This document shows positions 42,579 to 50,942 of a stretch of 64,000 nucleotides of DNA, piece by piece. Position numbers and translations under genes: made by a program. The stretch lies in the NCBI GenBank assembly GCA_902764825.1, contig CACWXL010000001.1:372001-436000 (forward strand), read 5' to 3'. Below the pieces are notes generated by a model. That model did not search any database, had not been told where the DNA came from, and was given only the letters and a program-made list of their open reading frames with translations. Numbering within the stretch: position 1 is the stretch's first letter; each line of letters begins with the position of its first letter. This DNA is from Oscillospiraceae bacterium (lineage in GTDB: Bacteria; Bacillota; Clostridia; Saccharofermentanales; Saccharofermentanaceae).

Positions 42579-43838
42579 TTATTTATCTGCGAGATACGCT
42601 GTGAGCTCATCAAGCTTTACGGGCGTCTCAGAGCCGTCAGCCATGTTCTTCACCTTGACTTCGCCTGAGCTGAGCTCGTCATCACCGATGACTGCAAGGA
42701 AAGGTATTCCCTTCTTGCCGGCGTATTTCATCTGTGCTTTGAAAGACCTGCCTGCCATATCCGTCTCGCAGCCGATGCCTGCATTTCTCAAAGCGTAGCA
42801 GATCTTAAGAGCTTCGATCTTCGCAGCTTCAGACATCGATGCGATGTAAAGCTTAACGTAAGAAGGAGCTTCCTCAAGTACTCCCTGCGCCTCTGCCTCC
42901 AGAAGGAGTCTCTCAACGCCCATGGCAAATCCGATACCCGGTGTGGATGTGCCGCCGCAGTCTTCGACAAGTCCGTCATATCTTCCGCCGCCGCAGATCG
43001 TTCCCTGCGTTCCGACGTTCTCTGATACGAACTCGAAAACCGTTCTCGTATAGTAATCCAGACCTCTTACGATGTTCGGGTCGATAGTATATGTGATGCC
43101 GACAGCATCAAGTCTTGCCTTAAGGCCTTCAAAGTGCGCCCTGCAGTCATCGCAAAGGTGGTCGATGAGTCTCGGTGCATTCTTGACGATATCCTTGCCG
43201 CCGTCGACCTTGCAGTCGATCATGCGGAGCGGGTTCTTTTCGAATCTTGCCTGGCAGTCCTCACACATTGTGCCGACGTGAGGTCTGAAATAGTCCTTGA
43301 GCAATTTGTTGTATTCGCCGCGGCAGTTAGGACAGCCGATGGAATTGATGTGGAGTGCGATGTTCTTAAGACCCATCTTCCTGAAGAAGACGTCAACTAC
43401 AGAGATGATCTCTGCATCGATATCAGGTCCCTGTGCACCGAAAGATTCAAGGCCGAACTGGTGGAACTCACGCATTCTGCCCTTCTGCATCTTCTCATAA
43501 CGGAAAGCGGTAATGTTGTAAAACATCCTTACCGGAGTAGCAAGGCTCGACATGCCGTTCTCAATATAGCTTCTGACGACGCCTGCAGTACCCTCAGGTC
43601 TCAAAGTGATGCTTCTGCCACCCTTGTCCTCAAAGGTGTACATCTCTTTGGTTACAACGTCTGTGGTATCGCCAACGCCCCTCTGGAACAGATCTGTCTG
43701 CTCAAATGTCGGGATCCTTATCTCCTCATAGCCGAAGGAATGGCAAACATCCGCAAAAGTCTTCTCTGCGCGCTGCCAATTGTGTATCTCTGAAGGAAGT
43801 ATGTCCCTCGTGCCCTTCTGTGCTGCGTATCTCATCAT
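42579..43838 (-). CDS. hisS: Histidyl-tRNA synthetase
   Basis: 419 residues. Class II signature: KGTRDILPSE, RIPTFEQTDLFQRGVGDTTD, TLRPEGTAGVVRSYIE, His-specific GGRYDGLVEDCGGTSTPGIG and GFAMGVERLLLE. It charges tRNA-His. A perfect -10 promoter lies upstream; no T-box is found. It heads hisS-aspS-lepB-lepA. Confidence 0.98.
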   Translation of the reverse strand: MMRYAAQKGTRDILPSEIHNWQRAEKTFADVCHSFGYEEIRIPTFEQTDLFQRGVGDTTDVVTKEMYTFEDKGGRSITLRPEGTAGVVRSYIENGMSSLATPVRMFYNITAFRYEKMQKGRMREFHQFGLESFGAQGPDIDAEIISVVDVFFRKMGLKNIALHINSIGCPNCRGEYNKLLKDYFRPHVGTMCEDCQARFEKNPLRMIDCKVDGGKDIVKNAPRLIDHLCDDCRAHFEGLKARLDAVGITYTIDPNIVRGLDYYTRTVFEFVSENVGTQGTICGGGRYDGLVEDCGGTSTPGIGFAMGVERLLLEAEAQGVLEEAPSYVKLYIASMSEAAKIEALKICYALRNAGIGCETDMAGRSFKAQMKYAGKKGIPFLAVIGDDELSSGEVKVKNMADGSETPVKLDELTAYLADK

Positions 43839-43869
43839 AGTTCTCCTAGTCTAATAAATAACACGCGCT

Positions 43870-43898
43870 ATTATAATATTAAAAGGGTCAATTAACAA
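43870..43898 (-). promoter_or_regulatory. Promoter of the hisS-aspS-lepB-lepA operon
   Basis: Minus strand: -35 TTGTTA (43893-43898), 17-nt spacer, -10 TATAAT (43870-43875), about 31 nt before the ATG. Confidence 0.7.
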
Positions 43899-43940
43899 CC
43901 TGAAAGGCGTGGTTTTGAGCATGGCAAAAAAGTTTGTGTC

Positions 43941-44043
43941 AGATTTGTTGATGTAAAAAAGCCGTTTCAAACCGACAAATAGTCGTATTTTTCGAAAATG
44001 TGAGTATTTGTTGCAGTCTGCAAGTCATTTCAGACCGACAAAT
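43941..44043. repeat. Two 40-bp direct repeats, 63 bp apart, between hisS and prmA
   Basis: Units 43941-43980 and 44004-44043 share ATTTGTTG at one end and TTTCA(A/G)ACCGACAAAT at the other, about two thirds identity overall. Each unit is bounded by inverted ATTTGT/ACAAAT. They lie upstream of the hisS promoter. The interval 43839-44116 has no gene, only this repeat, the hisS promoter and the prmA terminator. Confidence 0.6.
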
Positions 44044-44062
44044 CTGCTACAAGCGTTATAGG

Positions 44063-44090
44063 CAAAAAAGCGGAGACCTGAGTCTCCGCC
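44063..44090 (-). terminator. Intrinsic terminator of prmA
   Basis: Minus strand: GCGGAGAC-TCAG-GTCTCCGC followed by TTTTTTGCC, 27 nt past the prmA stop. Confidence 0.92.
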
Positions 44091-44116
44091 TGAAATCATA
44101 TCAAATAATTAAGATC

Positions 44117-45145
44117 TCACGCTTTCTTGGCTATATATGCCATCCAGTCATTCTTAGACTGCTCGGCAATGATCTCCATTCCGGCGGCCTTGAGAGCCTC
44201 GATAACGCGCTCTTTCTTGTTGTTGATGATGCCGGAGCATACGAAAATACCGTCATCTGCAAGATCAGAAGGAATATCGCATGCGATCTCCGCGATAACG
44301 TCAGCTATTATGTTTGCGATGATAAGGTCATAAGGCGCATGCTTTACGCTCTTGAGCTCGCCCGTGTAGCATTCGATATTGGTGCAGTCGTTTATCGCGC
44401 AGTTCTCTTCGGCTACCTTGACAGCCATGGAATCGATATCGACGGCATCTACACTCGCAGCGCCGAGCTTGCTCGCGATTATCGCCAGTATTCCGGAGCC
44501 GGTACCGAGGTCCAACACAGTAGTGTCGGGCTTGATCACACGGTCAAGGATCTCTGCGCACATAGATGTTGTCTCGTGGGTGCCGGTGCCGAATGCGGAG
44601 CCGGGATCCAGGATTACTTTAACCGCATCCTTTTCGAGCTCGGCATCGCCTTCTTCCCAGGAAGGACAGATGACGATACGGTCAGAGAGCTTGAATTCCT
44701 CATAGTATTTCTTCCAGTTGTTGGCCCAGTCTTCGTCGTCGACATAACGGAAGCCTTCAAAGCCCTTGCCGACATCAAGGAACTCGCCGATCGATGCGAT
44801 GCGGGACTTGATGAAGTCCATGGCCTCAGATGTCGGAAGTTCTTTATCTGTGATGGAACCGTAGATCATGCCGACGCCGTCAGGGTTGGCGAACTCTTCG
44901 CTCTTGGCGCCCATGCGGATCACGCCGTCGTCTGTCTCGGCGAAATAAGCCTTGATGACAACGTCCTCGCCATAGCTCTCGATCGTTCCGTCATCGCAGT
45001 AGCTTAACGGGTCGTTGTCTATGGTGTTGCGGAATTCCATTGGGTCCTGTGACGCAATGCCGTCAGCGCCGACCTGCGCGAGCATCTCGCAGATCGCCTC
45101 GGAAGCTTCTTCAGTTGTCTTGATCGTAATCTCTGCCCATCTCAT
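44117..45145 (-). CDS. prmA: Ribosomal protein L11 methyltransferase
   Basis: 342 residues. SAM motif TVLDLGTGSGILAIIASKLGA, DPGSAFGTGTHETTSMC upstream of it, and IIANIIADVIAEI (the NxxA motif). N-terminal ~100 residues form the L11-recognition domain (WAEITIKTTEEASEAIC). It trimethylates ribosomal protein L11. It follows dnaJ in the chaperone cluster, as in B. subtilis and many clostridia, although a terminator lies between them. Confidence 0.96.
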   Translation of the reverse strand: MRWAEITIKTTEEASEAICEMLAQVGADGIASQDPMEFRNTIDNDPLSYCDDGTIESYGEDVVIKAYFAETDDGVIRMGAKSEEFANPDGVGMIYGSITDKELPTSEAMDFIKSRIASIGEFLDVGKGFEGFRYVDDEDWANNWKKYYEEFKLSDRIVICPSWEEGDAELEKDAVKVILDPGSAFGTGTHETTSMCAEILDRVIKPDTTVLDLGTGSGILAIIASKLGAASVDAVDIDSMAVKVAEENCAINDCTNIECYTGELKSVKHAPYDLIIANIIADVIAEIACDIPSDLADDGIFVCSGIINNKKERVIEALKAAGMEIIAEQSKNDWMAYIAKKA

Positions 45146-45162
45146 AATCTTGTCCTCTAACG

Positions 45163-45197
45163 AAAAACAAGGGGATCCGTTCGTCAGGATCCCCCTG
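45163..45197 (-). terminator. Terminator between dnaJ and prmA
   Basis: Minus strand: AGGGGGATCC...GGATCCCCTT stem followed by TGTTTTTCG. It is only 17 nt upstream of the prmA start, so prmA may be partly expressed by read-through or from its own promoter. Confidence 0.75.
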
Positions 45198-45202
45198 TGA
45201 AT

Positions 45203-46336
45203 TTACTTAAACAGGTTCTTTATCCTCTGGAAGAACTGGCTCGATCTCATGTAGTTGCGGTCAGTAAGAGTGTCGTTAAATTGCTTTAAGAGCTGTTTCT
45301 GTTCGCGCGAAAGGCCCGTCGGGACTTCCAGAACGAACTTTACGACGTGATCGCCCTTCATGTTGGGATTGCCCTTGTTTGGGATACCCTTTCCTCTTAT
45401 TGTTATCGTGTCGCCGGGCTGTGTGCCTTCCTTGAGGGTGTACTTTTCCTTGCCGTAGATGGTTGGAACTTCGACCTCACCGCCTAAAGCTGCCTGTGCA
45501 TATGTGATCGGTACGCTGCAGGATGTGTTTATTCCGTTGCGCTCGAAAACATCATGTTTCTTGACCCTGAATTCGATGTAAAGATCGCCGTAAGGTCCGC
45601 CGTTCGTACCGGGTTCGCCTTCGTTTCTGATAGGAAGGAGATCGCCTGTATCGACGCCTGCGGGGATCTGTACGGAAAGATTCTTGACGGTCTTAAGTCT
45701 GCCCTTGCCTCTGCACTGGCTGCAGGGTGTCTTTATCACCGTTCCCCTGCCGTTACACGTAGGGCACGCCTTGGTGACCATGGTCATGCCAAAGAGGGTC
45801 TGGGTCTGCTGCTGTACTCTTCCGGCGCCTCGGCATGTGGGACATGTCTCGGGTGTTGTTCCGGGCTGTGCGCCTGAACCGTTACAGGATTTGCAGATAT
45901 CTTCCTTGGTGATCTGGAATGTCTTGGTGCAGCCGAAAGCAGCCTCCATGAATTCCAAAGCCATGTGATACTTAAGATCGGCACCCTTCTGTGGACCTGT
46001 ACGTCTTCTGGAGCTCCCTCCGAAGCCGCCTCCGAAGAATGAGCTGAAGATATCACCCAGGTCAACGTCGTAAGCGCTGTATGCGCCACCGCCGCCTCCG
46101 CCGAATCCGTTGGGATCGACGCCTGCGTGACCGAATCTGTCGTATTTGGCCTTCTTGTCAGGATCAGACAAAACCGAATAAGCTTCGTTGACTTCCTTGA
46201 ATTTGGTCTCAGCCTCTTTGTCGCCCGGATGCAAGTCCGGATGATATTTCTTGGCCTGCTGTCTGAAAGCCTTCTTTATCTCGTCATCGGAAGCACCTTT
46301 GTCTACTCCCAAGACCTCATAATAATCTCTAGGCAA
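45203..46336 (-). CDS. dnaJ: Chaperone DnaJ
   Basis: 377 residues, full length. J-domain with HPD ([20 protein letters not shown]), a Gly/Phe-rich linker ([12 protein letters not shown]), four CxxCxGxG zinc repeats ([32 protein letters not shown]) and the C-terminal substrate domain. It stimulates DnaK ATPase. Start appears to be TTG at 46336, with GGAGGGG 7 nt upstream. 99 nt after dnaK; a hairpin lies between. Confidence 0.97.
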   Translation of the reverse strand: MPRDYYEVLGVDKGASDDEIKKAFRQQAKKYHPDLHPGDKEAETKFKEVNEAYSVLSDPDKKAKYDRFGHAGVDPNGFGGGGGGAYSAYDVDLGDIFSSFFGGGFGGSSRRRTGPQKGADLKYHMALEFMEAAFGCTKTFQITKEDICKSCNGSGAQPGTTPETCPTCRGAGRVQQQTQTLFGMTMVTKACPTCNGRGTVIKTPCSQCRGKGRLKTVKNLSVQIPAGVDTGDLLPIRNEGEPGTNGGPYGDLYIEFRVKKHDVFERNGINTSCSVPITYAQAALGGEVEVPTIYGKEKYTLKEGTQPGDTITIRGKGIPNKGNPNMKGDHVVKFVLEVPTGLSREQKQLLKQFNDTLTDRNYMRSSQFFQRIKNLFK

Positions 46337-46381
46337 TGAGGAACCCCTCCGTTCTGTTATACATGTTCCCTATACAAGTTT

Positions 46382-46414
46382 ATCCGGCACGACCATTACG
46401 GAAGTGCCGGATTA
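46382..46414 (-). terminator. Hairpin between dnaK and dnaJ
   Basis: ATCCGGCAC and GTGCCGGAT arms (9 bp), followed on the minus strand by AAACTTG rather than a T-run. It may be an attenuator or mRNA-stability hairpin setting the DnaK:DnaJ ratio. Confidence 0.55.
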
Positions 46415-46435
46415 TTGTATCAGATTTTATACGGA

Positions 46436-48316
46436 TTAGAAGTCGCCGCCTGCGTTCTTGAATCCGTCTGAGCCTGCGCCCTGGTTAGGGTCAACTGACT
46501 CTGTGCCGTAGCCTGCGAAATCTTCAGGTGAAGGCTGTCCCTGAGGACCCTGAGGGCCTGCTCCCGGAGCACCCTGTGCAGGACCTGCTGCCTGGTAGAT
46601 CTTCTCGGAGAGCTTGTAGAGAGCCTGTGTAAGGTCTTCTGTGCCCTTCTTCATAGCATCTGTGTCATCCTTTGCGATGGCATCCTTGAGCTTGGAGATG
46701 CAGTCATTGACCGGAGCCTTGTCTGCGTCAGAGATCTTGTCGCCTGCGTCCTTCATGGTCTTTTCTGCCTGATAGCAAGCTGTCTCAGCCTGGTTCTTTG
46801 TCTCGATCTTCTCCTTGTTTGCCTTATCCTCTGCAGCGTGCATCTCTGCTTCCTTGACCGCCTTCTGGATATCTTCCTCGCTCATGTTGGAAGAAGACTG
46901 GATCGTGATCTTCTGCTCACGGCCTGTGCCCTTATCCTTAGCGCTTACGTTAACGATACCGTTAGCGTCGATATCGAATGTAACTTCGATCTGCGGAACA
47001 CCACGGGGTGCGGGTGCGATACCGTCAAGGATGAAGTTGCCCAATGTCTTATTGTAAGCAGCCATCTCACGCTCACCCTGGAGTACGTGGACCTCAACCT
47101 GTGTCTGGCCGTCAGCTGCCGTGGAGAACACCTGGCTCTTCTTTGTAGGGATCGTTGTGTTACGCTCGATCATCTTTGTGCATACACCGCCCATTGTCTC
47201 GATACCGAGTGAAAGAGGTGTAACGTCGAGGAGAAGGAGTCCCTTAACGTCGCCTGTAAGGACTGCTGCCTGGATAGCTGCGCCGATGGCAACGCACTCG
47301 TCAGGGTTGATGCCCTTGAAAGGCTCTTTGCCGAAGTAATTCTTAACTGCATCCTGAACTGCAGGGATTCTTGTGGAACCGCCTACGAGAAGGATTTTGT
47401 CGATATCTGAAGGAGATACTGAAGCATCGCTCATAGCGCGCTTAACAGGATCCATTGTCTTCTGAACGAGGTCAGCTGTGAGCTCATCGAACTTAGCTCT
47501 TGTGAGAGTGATGTCCATGTGCTTAGGACCTGTTGCATCTGCCGTGATGTAAGGGAGATTGATGTTGGAGGATGTAACGCCGGAAAGCTCGATCTTCGCC
47601 TTCTCAGCTGCCTCTCTCAATCTCTGCATAGCCATACGGTCAGATCTTAAGTCAACGCCGTCAGATGTCTTGAAAGACTCTACGAGGTAGTCAACGATCT
47701 TGTTATCGAAGTCATCACCGCCGAGCCTGTTGTTACCTGCTGTTGCGAGAACCTCGAAAACGCCGTCTGCGATATCAAGTACGGATACATCGAATGTACC
47801 GCCGCCCAGGTCGAATACGAGGATCTTCTGATCAGATTCCTTATCAAGACCGTAAGCAAGGGATGCTGCCGTAGGCTCGTTGATGATTCTCAATACCTCA
47901 AGGCCTGCGATACGGCCTGCGTCCTTTGTAGCCTGACGCTGTGAGTCAGTAAAGTAAGCAGGAACTGTGATGACTGCCTGTGTTACGGGTGTTCCGAGAT
48001 AAGCCTCTGCATCGCTCTTGAGCTTGGAGAGGATCATTGCGGAGATCTCCTGAGGTGTGTACTGCTTATCGTCGATGGATACCTTATAGTCGGAACCCAT
48101 TTCTCTCTTGATTGACTGGATCGTACGGTCAGGATTTGTGACTGCCTGTCTCTTTGCTACCTGTCCGATAAGTCTCTCGCCTGTCTTTGTAAAACCGACG
48201 ACTGAAGGTGTTGTTCTGTTGCCCTCGGGATTCGGGATGACTACTGTCTCCGAACCTTCCATAACTGCAACACATGAATTTGTTGTACCAAGGTCGATAC
48301 CAATTACTTTTGCCAT
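46436..48316 (-). CDS. dnaK: Chaperone DnaK (Hsp70)
   Basis: 626 residues. [50 protein letters not shown] and [14 protein letters not shown] mark the ATPase domain; the substrate domain follows from ~380, and the C-terminus is Gly/Pro/Gln-rich ([15 protein letters not shown]) as in many Firmicutes. AGGAGG lies 8 nt before the ATG. Fourth gene of the hrcA operon. Confidence 0.99.
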   Translation of the reverse strand: MAKVIGIDLGTTNSCVAVMEGSETVVIPNPEGNRTTPSVVGFTKTGERLIGQVAKRQAVTNPDRTIQSIKREMGSDYKVSIDDKQYTPQEISAMILSKLKSDAEAYLGTPVTQAVITVPAYFTDSQRQATKDAGRIAGLEVLRIINEPTAASLAYGLDKESDQKILVFDLGGGTFDVSVLDIADGVFEVLATAGNNRLGGDDFDNKIVDYLVESFKTSDGVDLRSDRMAMQRLREAAEKAKIELSGVTSSNINLPYITADATGPKHMDITLTRAKFDELTADLVQKTMDPVKRAMSDASVSPSDIDKILLVGGSTRIPAVQDAVKNYFGKEPFKGINPDECVAIGAAIQAAVLTGDVKGLLLLDVTPLSLGIETMGGVCTKMIERNTTIPTKKSQVFSTAADGQTQVEVHVLQGEREMAAYNKTLGNFILDGIAPAPRGVPQIEVTFDIDANGIVNVSAKDKGTGREQKITIQSSSNMSEEDIQKAVKEAEMHAAEDKANKEKIETKNQAETACYQAEKTMKDAGDKISDADKAPVNDCISKLKDAIAKDDTDAMKKGTEDLTQALYKLSEKIYQAAGPAQGAPGAGPQGPQGQPSPEDFAGYGTESVDPNQGAGSDGFKNAGGDF

Positions 48317-48369
48317 TTTAATTTCCTCCTGAAGTTCTTTTCGAACTTTCTAAAAAATCTATCACTCAT

Positions 48370-48972
48370 TTATGCTTTCTTGCTGACAAGGATCTTGTCT
48401 ACAATACCGTAATCCAAAGCTTCCTGAGCTGTCATCCAGTGATCTCTGTCGGTGTCCTTCATCAAGGTCTCAAGATCTTTTCCGCAGTTGTCTGCGAGGA
48501 TCTGGTTGAGTCTCTTTCTTGTATCCTTGATGTGGTCTGCTGCGATCAGGATCTCTGTTGCCTGACCCTGAGCTCCGCCCAAAGGCTGGTGGATCATGAC
48601 TTCTGCGTTAGGAAGGATGCATCTCTTGCCCTTTGTTCCTGCAGAAAGGAGAACTGAACCCATTGAAGCTGCCATGCCCATGCAGATCGTCTGAATGTCC
48701 GGCTTGATAAGACGCATAGTGTCTAAGATCATGAGACCGTCAGATACGGATCCTCCGGGGCTGTTGATATAGAACTGAATATCCTTATCGGGATCCTCTG
48801 CCTCGAGGAAGAGGAGCTGAGCCGTGATAAGGCTTGCTGTTACTGAGTTGACCTCTTCGGAAAGAATAACGATTCTTTCTTTGAGGAGTCTTGAATAGAT
48901 GTCATAGGCACGCTCGCCGCGGCCGGTAGTCTCGATTACTGTAGGAACCAAGCTTGATCTGATTAAATCCAT
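48370..48972 (-). CDS. clpP: ATP-dependent Clp protease proteolytic subunit
   Basis: 200 residues. Catalytic triad visible: Ser in [14 protein letters not shown], His in [13 protein letters not shown] and Asp in [17 protein letters not shown]. ClpP forms tetradecamers that degrade proteins unfolded by ClpX, ClpC or ClpA. AAGGAG lies 6 nt before the ATG. It lies between grpE and dnaK on the same strand, so it should be under HrcA/CIRCE control; this is not the usual place for clpP in Firmicutes. Confidence 0.97.
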   Translation of the reverse strand: MDLIRSSLVPTVIETTGRGERAYDIYSRLLKERIVILSEEVNSVTASLITAQLLFLEAEDPDKDIQFYINSPGGSVSDGLMILDTMRLIKPDIQTICMGMAASMGSVLLSAGTKGKRCILPNAEVMIHQPLGGAQGQATEILIAADHIKDTRKRLNQILADNCGKDLETLMKDTDRDHWMTAQEALDYGIVDKILVSKKA

Positions 48973-49005
48973 TGTCTTTCTCCTTTATCTGTTATTTGTT
49001 TTTTC

Positions 49006-49659
49006 TTAGTTTGCTACCTGGACCTGAGCATGTCTTATGACTCTGTCCTTGTATTTATATCCCTTGGCGAAAACCATCGCTATCTCCTGCTCGCCTAACT
49101 CTTCGTCATCTATATGCATCATAGCTTCGTGAAGGTTCGGATCGAATTTTGTTCCTCTCTCTGCGGGTATCTCTTCGACACCGATCTTCTTGAGAGTATC
49201 CTGTGCCTGTCTTCCTACGAGTTCCATTCCCTGAATGACTTTATCGAGAGAATTCTCGTCGGACTTTTTGGCACCTTCCGTAGCTCTGTCCAAGTTGTCA
49301 ATGAGCGTTAAGAAGTCCTTGGTTACGCTTGCGATAGCATCTGCGTAGAGGTTGTCTTTCTCTTTCTGCGTACGCTTACGGTAGTTATCGTATTCAGCGT
49401 AGAGGCTCATATATCTTGCTTCGAGATCGCTTACTGCTTCAGCATTGTCGGCAGGCAGCTCGTCTTCATCATCGTCTTCTTCGTCAGCTTCGGCTTTCTT
49501 TGCCTCTGCTTCCTCAGCCTTTGCTTCTTCCGCCTTTGTCTCCTCTGCTTCTGCCGATGCCTTGTCGGAAGCTGCGGCATCTTCTACGGAGCTTTCCTCG
49601 TTCTCGTTGTTAACGGGTTCTTTGTCAGCTCCGAAGATCAACTCTTCATCGTTGCTCAT
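49006..49659 (-). CDS. grpE: Nucleotide exchange factor GrpE
   Basis: I place the start at the ATG at 49659 (217 residues), with AAAGG upstream; an in-frame ATG at 49698 overlaps the end of hrcA. The first ~75 residues are very acidic and Ala/Glu-rich (AEETKAEEAKAEEAEA). The GrpE core follows: YDNYRKRTQKEKDN, LDKVIQGMELVGRQ, FDPNLHEAMMHIDDEELGEQ. It releases ADP from DnaK. Confidence 0.95.
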   Translation of the reverse strand: MSNDEELIFGADKEPVNNENEESSVEDAAASDKASAEAEETKAEEAKAEEAEAKKAEADEEDDDEDELPADNAEAVSDLEARYMSLYAEYDNYRKRTQKEKDNLYADAIASVTKDFLTLIDNLDRATEGAKKSDENSLDKVIQGMELVGRQAQDTLKKIGVEEIPAERGTKFDPNLHEAMMHIDDEELGEQEIAMVFAKGYKYKDRVIRHAQVQVAN

Positions 49660-49697
49660 TCTCTTTATCCTTTCCCATTTTTTATTTATCTTTTTCA

Positions 49698-50750
49698 TCA
49701 GGTAAATTTCTTCATTTCCTCGTTAAGCTTCTTCTTAACGAAATCTATCTGCGAAATTACCTTGGAATAAAGCATTCTCTTGGGTCCTATTACTCCGATG
49801 TTGCCGGAGACGGAATCCGTAAGATTATATGTGGCTGTAATAAAGCTGCAGTCATCTAAGCCATCCAAAGTGATCTCCTGGCCGATCCTGATCATGTAGG
49901 AATCGTCACTGCCAAGCTCCCTTGCGGCATTCTCCATCTCGTTGACGTAGCCTGCGACCATGCCGGAATCCGATAACGTTCCGAGAAGGTCTCTTGCACG
50001 TCCCAGAGAACTGAAGTCCGGAAGGCTCAGCATCCTGTGCTCGCCTTCAAGGTAGATATTGAGTTCATCAGCCTGCTTGATCGCTGCATATGCTTCGTAG
50101 AGGACCTGCTTTAAAAGGGGCTCGGGTACATCCGTGCTCTTGCCTGCGGTCTCGACCGTAACAAGCGTGATCTCGTCTAAAGGCTTGCCCGTAAGGCTCT
50201 TCTCAATAGCGCCGGAGATCTTCATGATCTGCTCGTCATTTAAGAAATTAGGGATCCTTACGACCTTATCCTTAACAACTCCTGCAGAAAGGACCATTAC
50301 GACCAATGCCTTGCCGGGTTCGATCATGAGGATCTTAAGCTGCTTTAAGAAGCTCTTCTTAAGTCTCGGGCTCATTGCGAGGGATACGAATCCCGTTGTC
50401 TCGGAAAGTGTATGTGTCGCATTCTTGATGAGTTCTGTGACCTCATCAACGCTGGTATTGATCCTCTTCTCTATCTCGAGCTGCTCTTTGGGTGTCAGTT
50501 CCTCGATCGTCATGAGGGAATTTACGTATTCACGGTAACCCTTGTCTGAAGGAATACGGCCGGCAGATGTATGAGGCTTCTCGATAAGTCCCAGGTGCTC
50601 TAATTCTGCCATGTCGTTACGGAGAGTAGCGGAGCTGACATTAAAGCTGTGGCGCTCTATGAGGCTCTTCGAACCGACAGGCTCATTAGTAGATACATAA
50701 TCATCTACTATGGCATGTAAGACTTCTTTTTTACGGTTGTCTAACTGCAT
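49698..50750 (-). CDS. hrcA: Heat-inducible repressor HrcA
   Basis: 350 residues. N-terminal winged helix (RKKEVLHAIVDDYVSTNEPV, SSATLRNDMAELEHLGLIEK, HTSAGRIPSDKGYREYV) and the HrcA C-terminal domain. It binds CIRCE and is inactivated when GroE is busy with misfolded protein. First gene of the operon; a CIRCE element and sigma-A promoter lie just upstream, so it controls its own expression. Confidence 0.97.
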   Translation of the reverse strand: MQLDNRKKEVLHAIVDDYVSTNEPVGSKSLIERHSFNVSSATLRNDMAELEHLGLIEKPHTSAGRIPSDKGYREYVNSLMTIEELTPKEQLEIEKRINTSVDEVTELIKNATHTLSETTGFVSLAMSPRLKKSFLKQLKILMIEPGKALVVMVLSAGVVKDKVVRIPNFLNDEQIMKISGAIEKSLTGKPLDEITLVTVETAGKSTDVPEPLLKQVLYEAYAAIKQADELNIYLEGEHRMLSLPDFSSLGRARDLLGTLSDSGMVAGYVNEMENAARELGSDDSYMIRIGQEITLDGLDDCSFITATYNLTDSVSGNIGVIGPKRMLYSKVISQIDFVKKKLNEEMKKFT

Positions 50751-50774
50751 CTTAATGTCTCTCCCTTCCTCTGA

Positions 50775-50801
50775 TTAGCACTCTATCCTCCCGAGTGCCA
50801 A
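50775..50801 (-). promoter_or_regulatory. CIRCE operator
   Basis: TTAGCACTC, 9 nt, GAGTGCCAA. The left half is perfect; the right half has one change (C for T) from the consensus GAGTGCTAA. It lies between the hrcA promoter and the ATG. Confidence 0.96.
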
Positions 50802-50805
50802 CATC

Positions 50806-50834
50806 AATATACTCTTAAAGTCAAAAATAGTCAA
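50806..50834 (-). promoter_or_regulatory. Sigma-A promoter of hrcA operon
   Basis: Minus strand: -35 TTGACT (50829-50834), 17-nt spacer, -10 TATATT (50806-50811), ending just before the CIRCE element. Confidence 0.88.
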
Positions 50835-50925
50835 ATGAATATTTGAGGGAAATCTGAGGCTTCGAAAAACCGTTGTTTTCGGGCTGTTTCAGGCCGTTTG
50901 TCCTCAAATGGGATATTTTGACTTT
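50817..50925. repeat. Large nested inverted repeat upstream of hrcA
   Basis: Outer arms AAAGTCAAAAATA (50817-50829) and TATTTTGACTTT (50914-50925), inner arms ATTTGAGGGA (50841-50850) and TCCTCAAAT (50901-50909). The core is GTTTTCGGGCTGTTTCAGGCC. The left outer arm overlaps the hrcA -35 box. It may also be the 3' structure of the serine hydrolase gene, which ends at 50943. Confidence 0.55.
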
Positions 50926-50942
50926 TGAGGCGCGATCCCCGA

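Noticed and set aside
43134..43793. A 219-codon plus-strand open frame
   Set aside because: It is antisense to hisS, which is certain from its motifs.
43839..44116. A T-box leader for hisS or aspS
   Set aside because: No AGGGTGGNACCGCG-like motif is present on the minus strand; the region holds a direct repeat and a simple promoter.
44000..45007. A 335-codon plus-strand open frame
   Set aside because: It lies antisense to prmA, whose motifs are clear; the plus frame has no ribosome site, a Cys- and Asp-rich unlikely composition, and no family signs.
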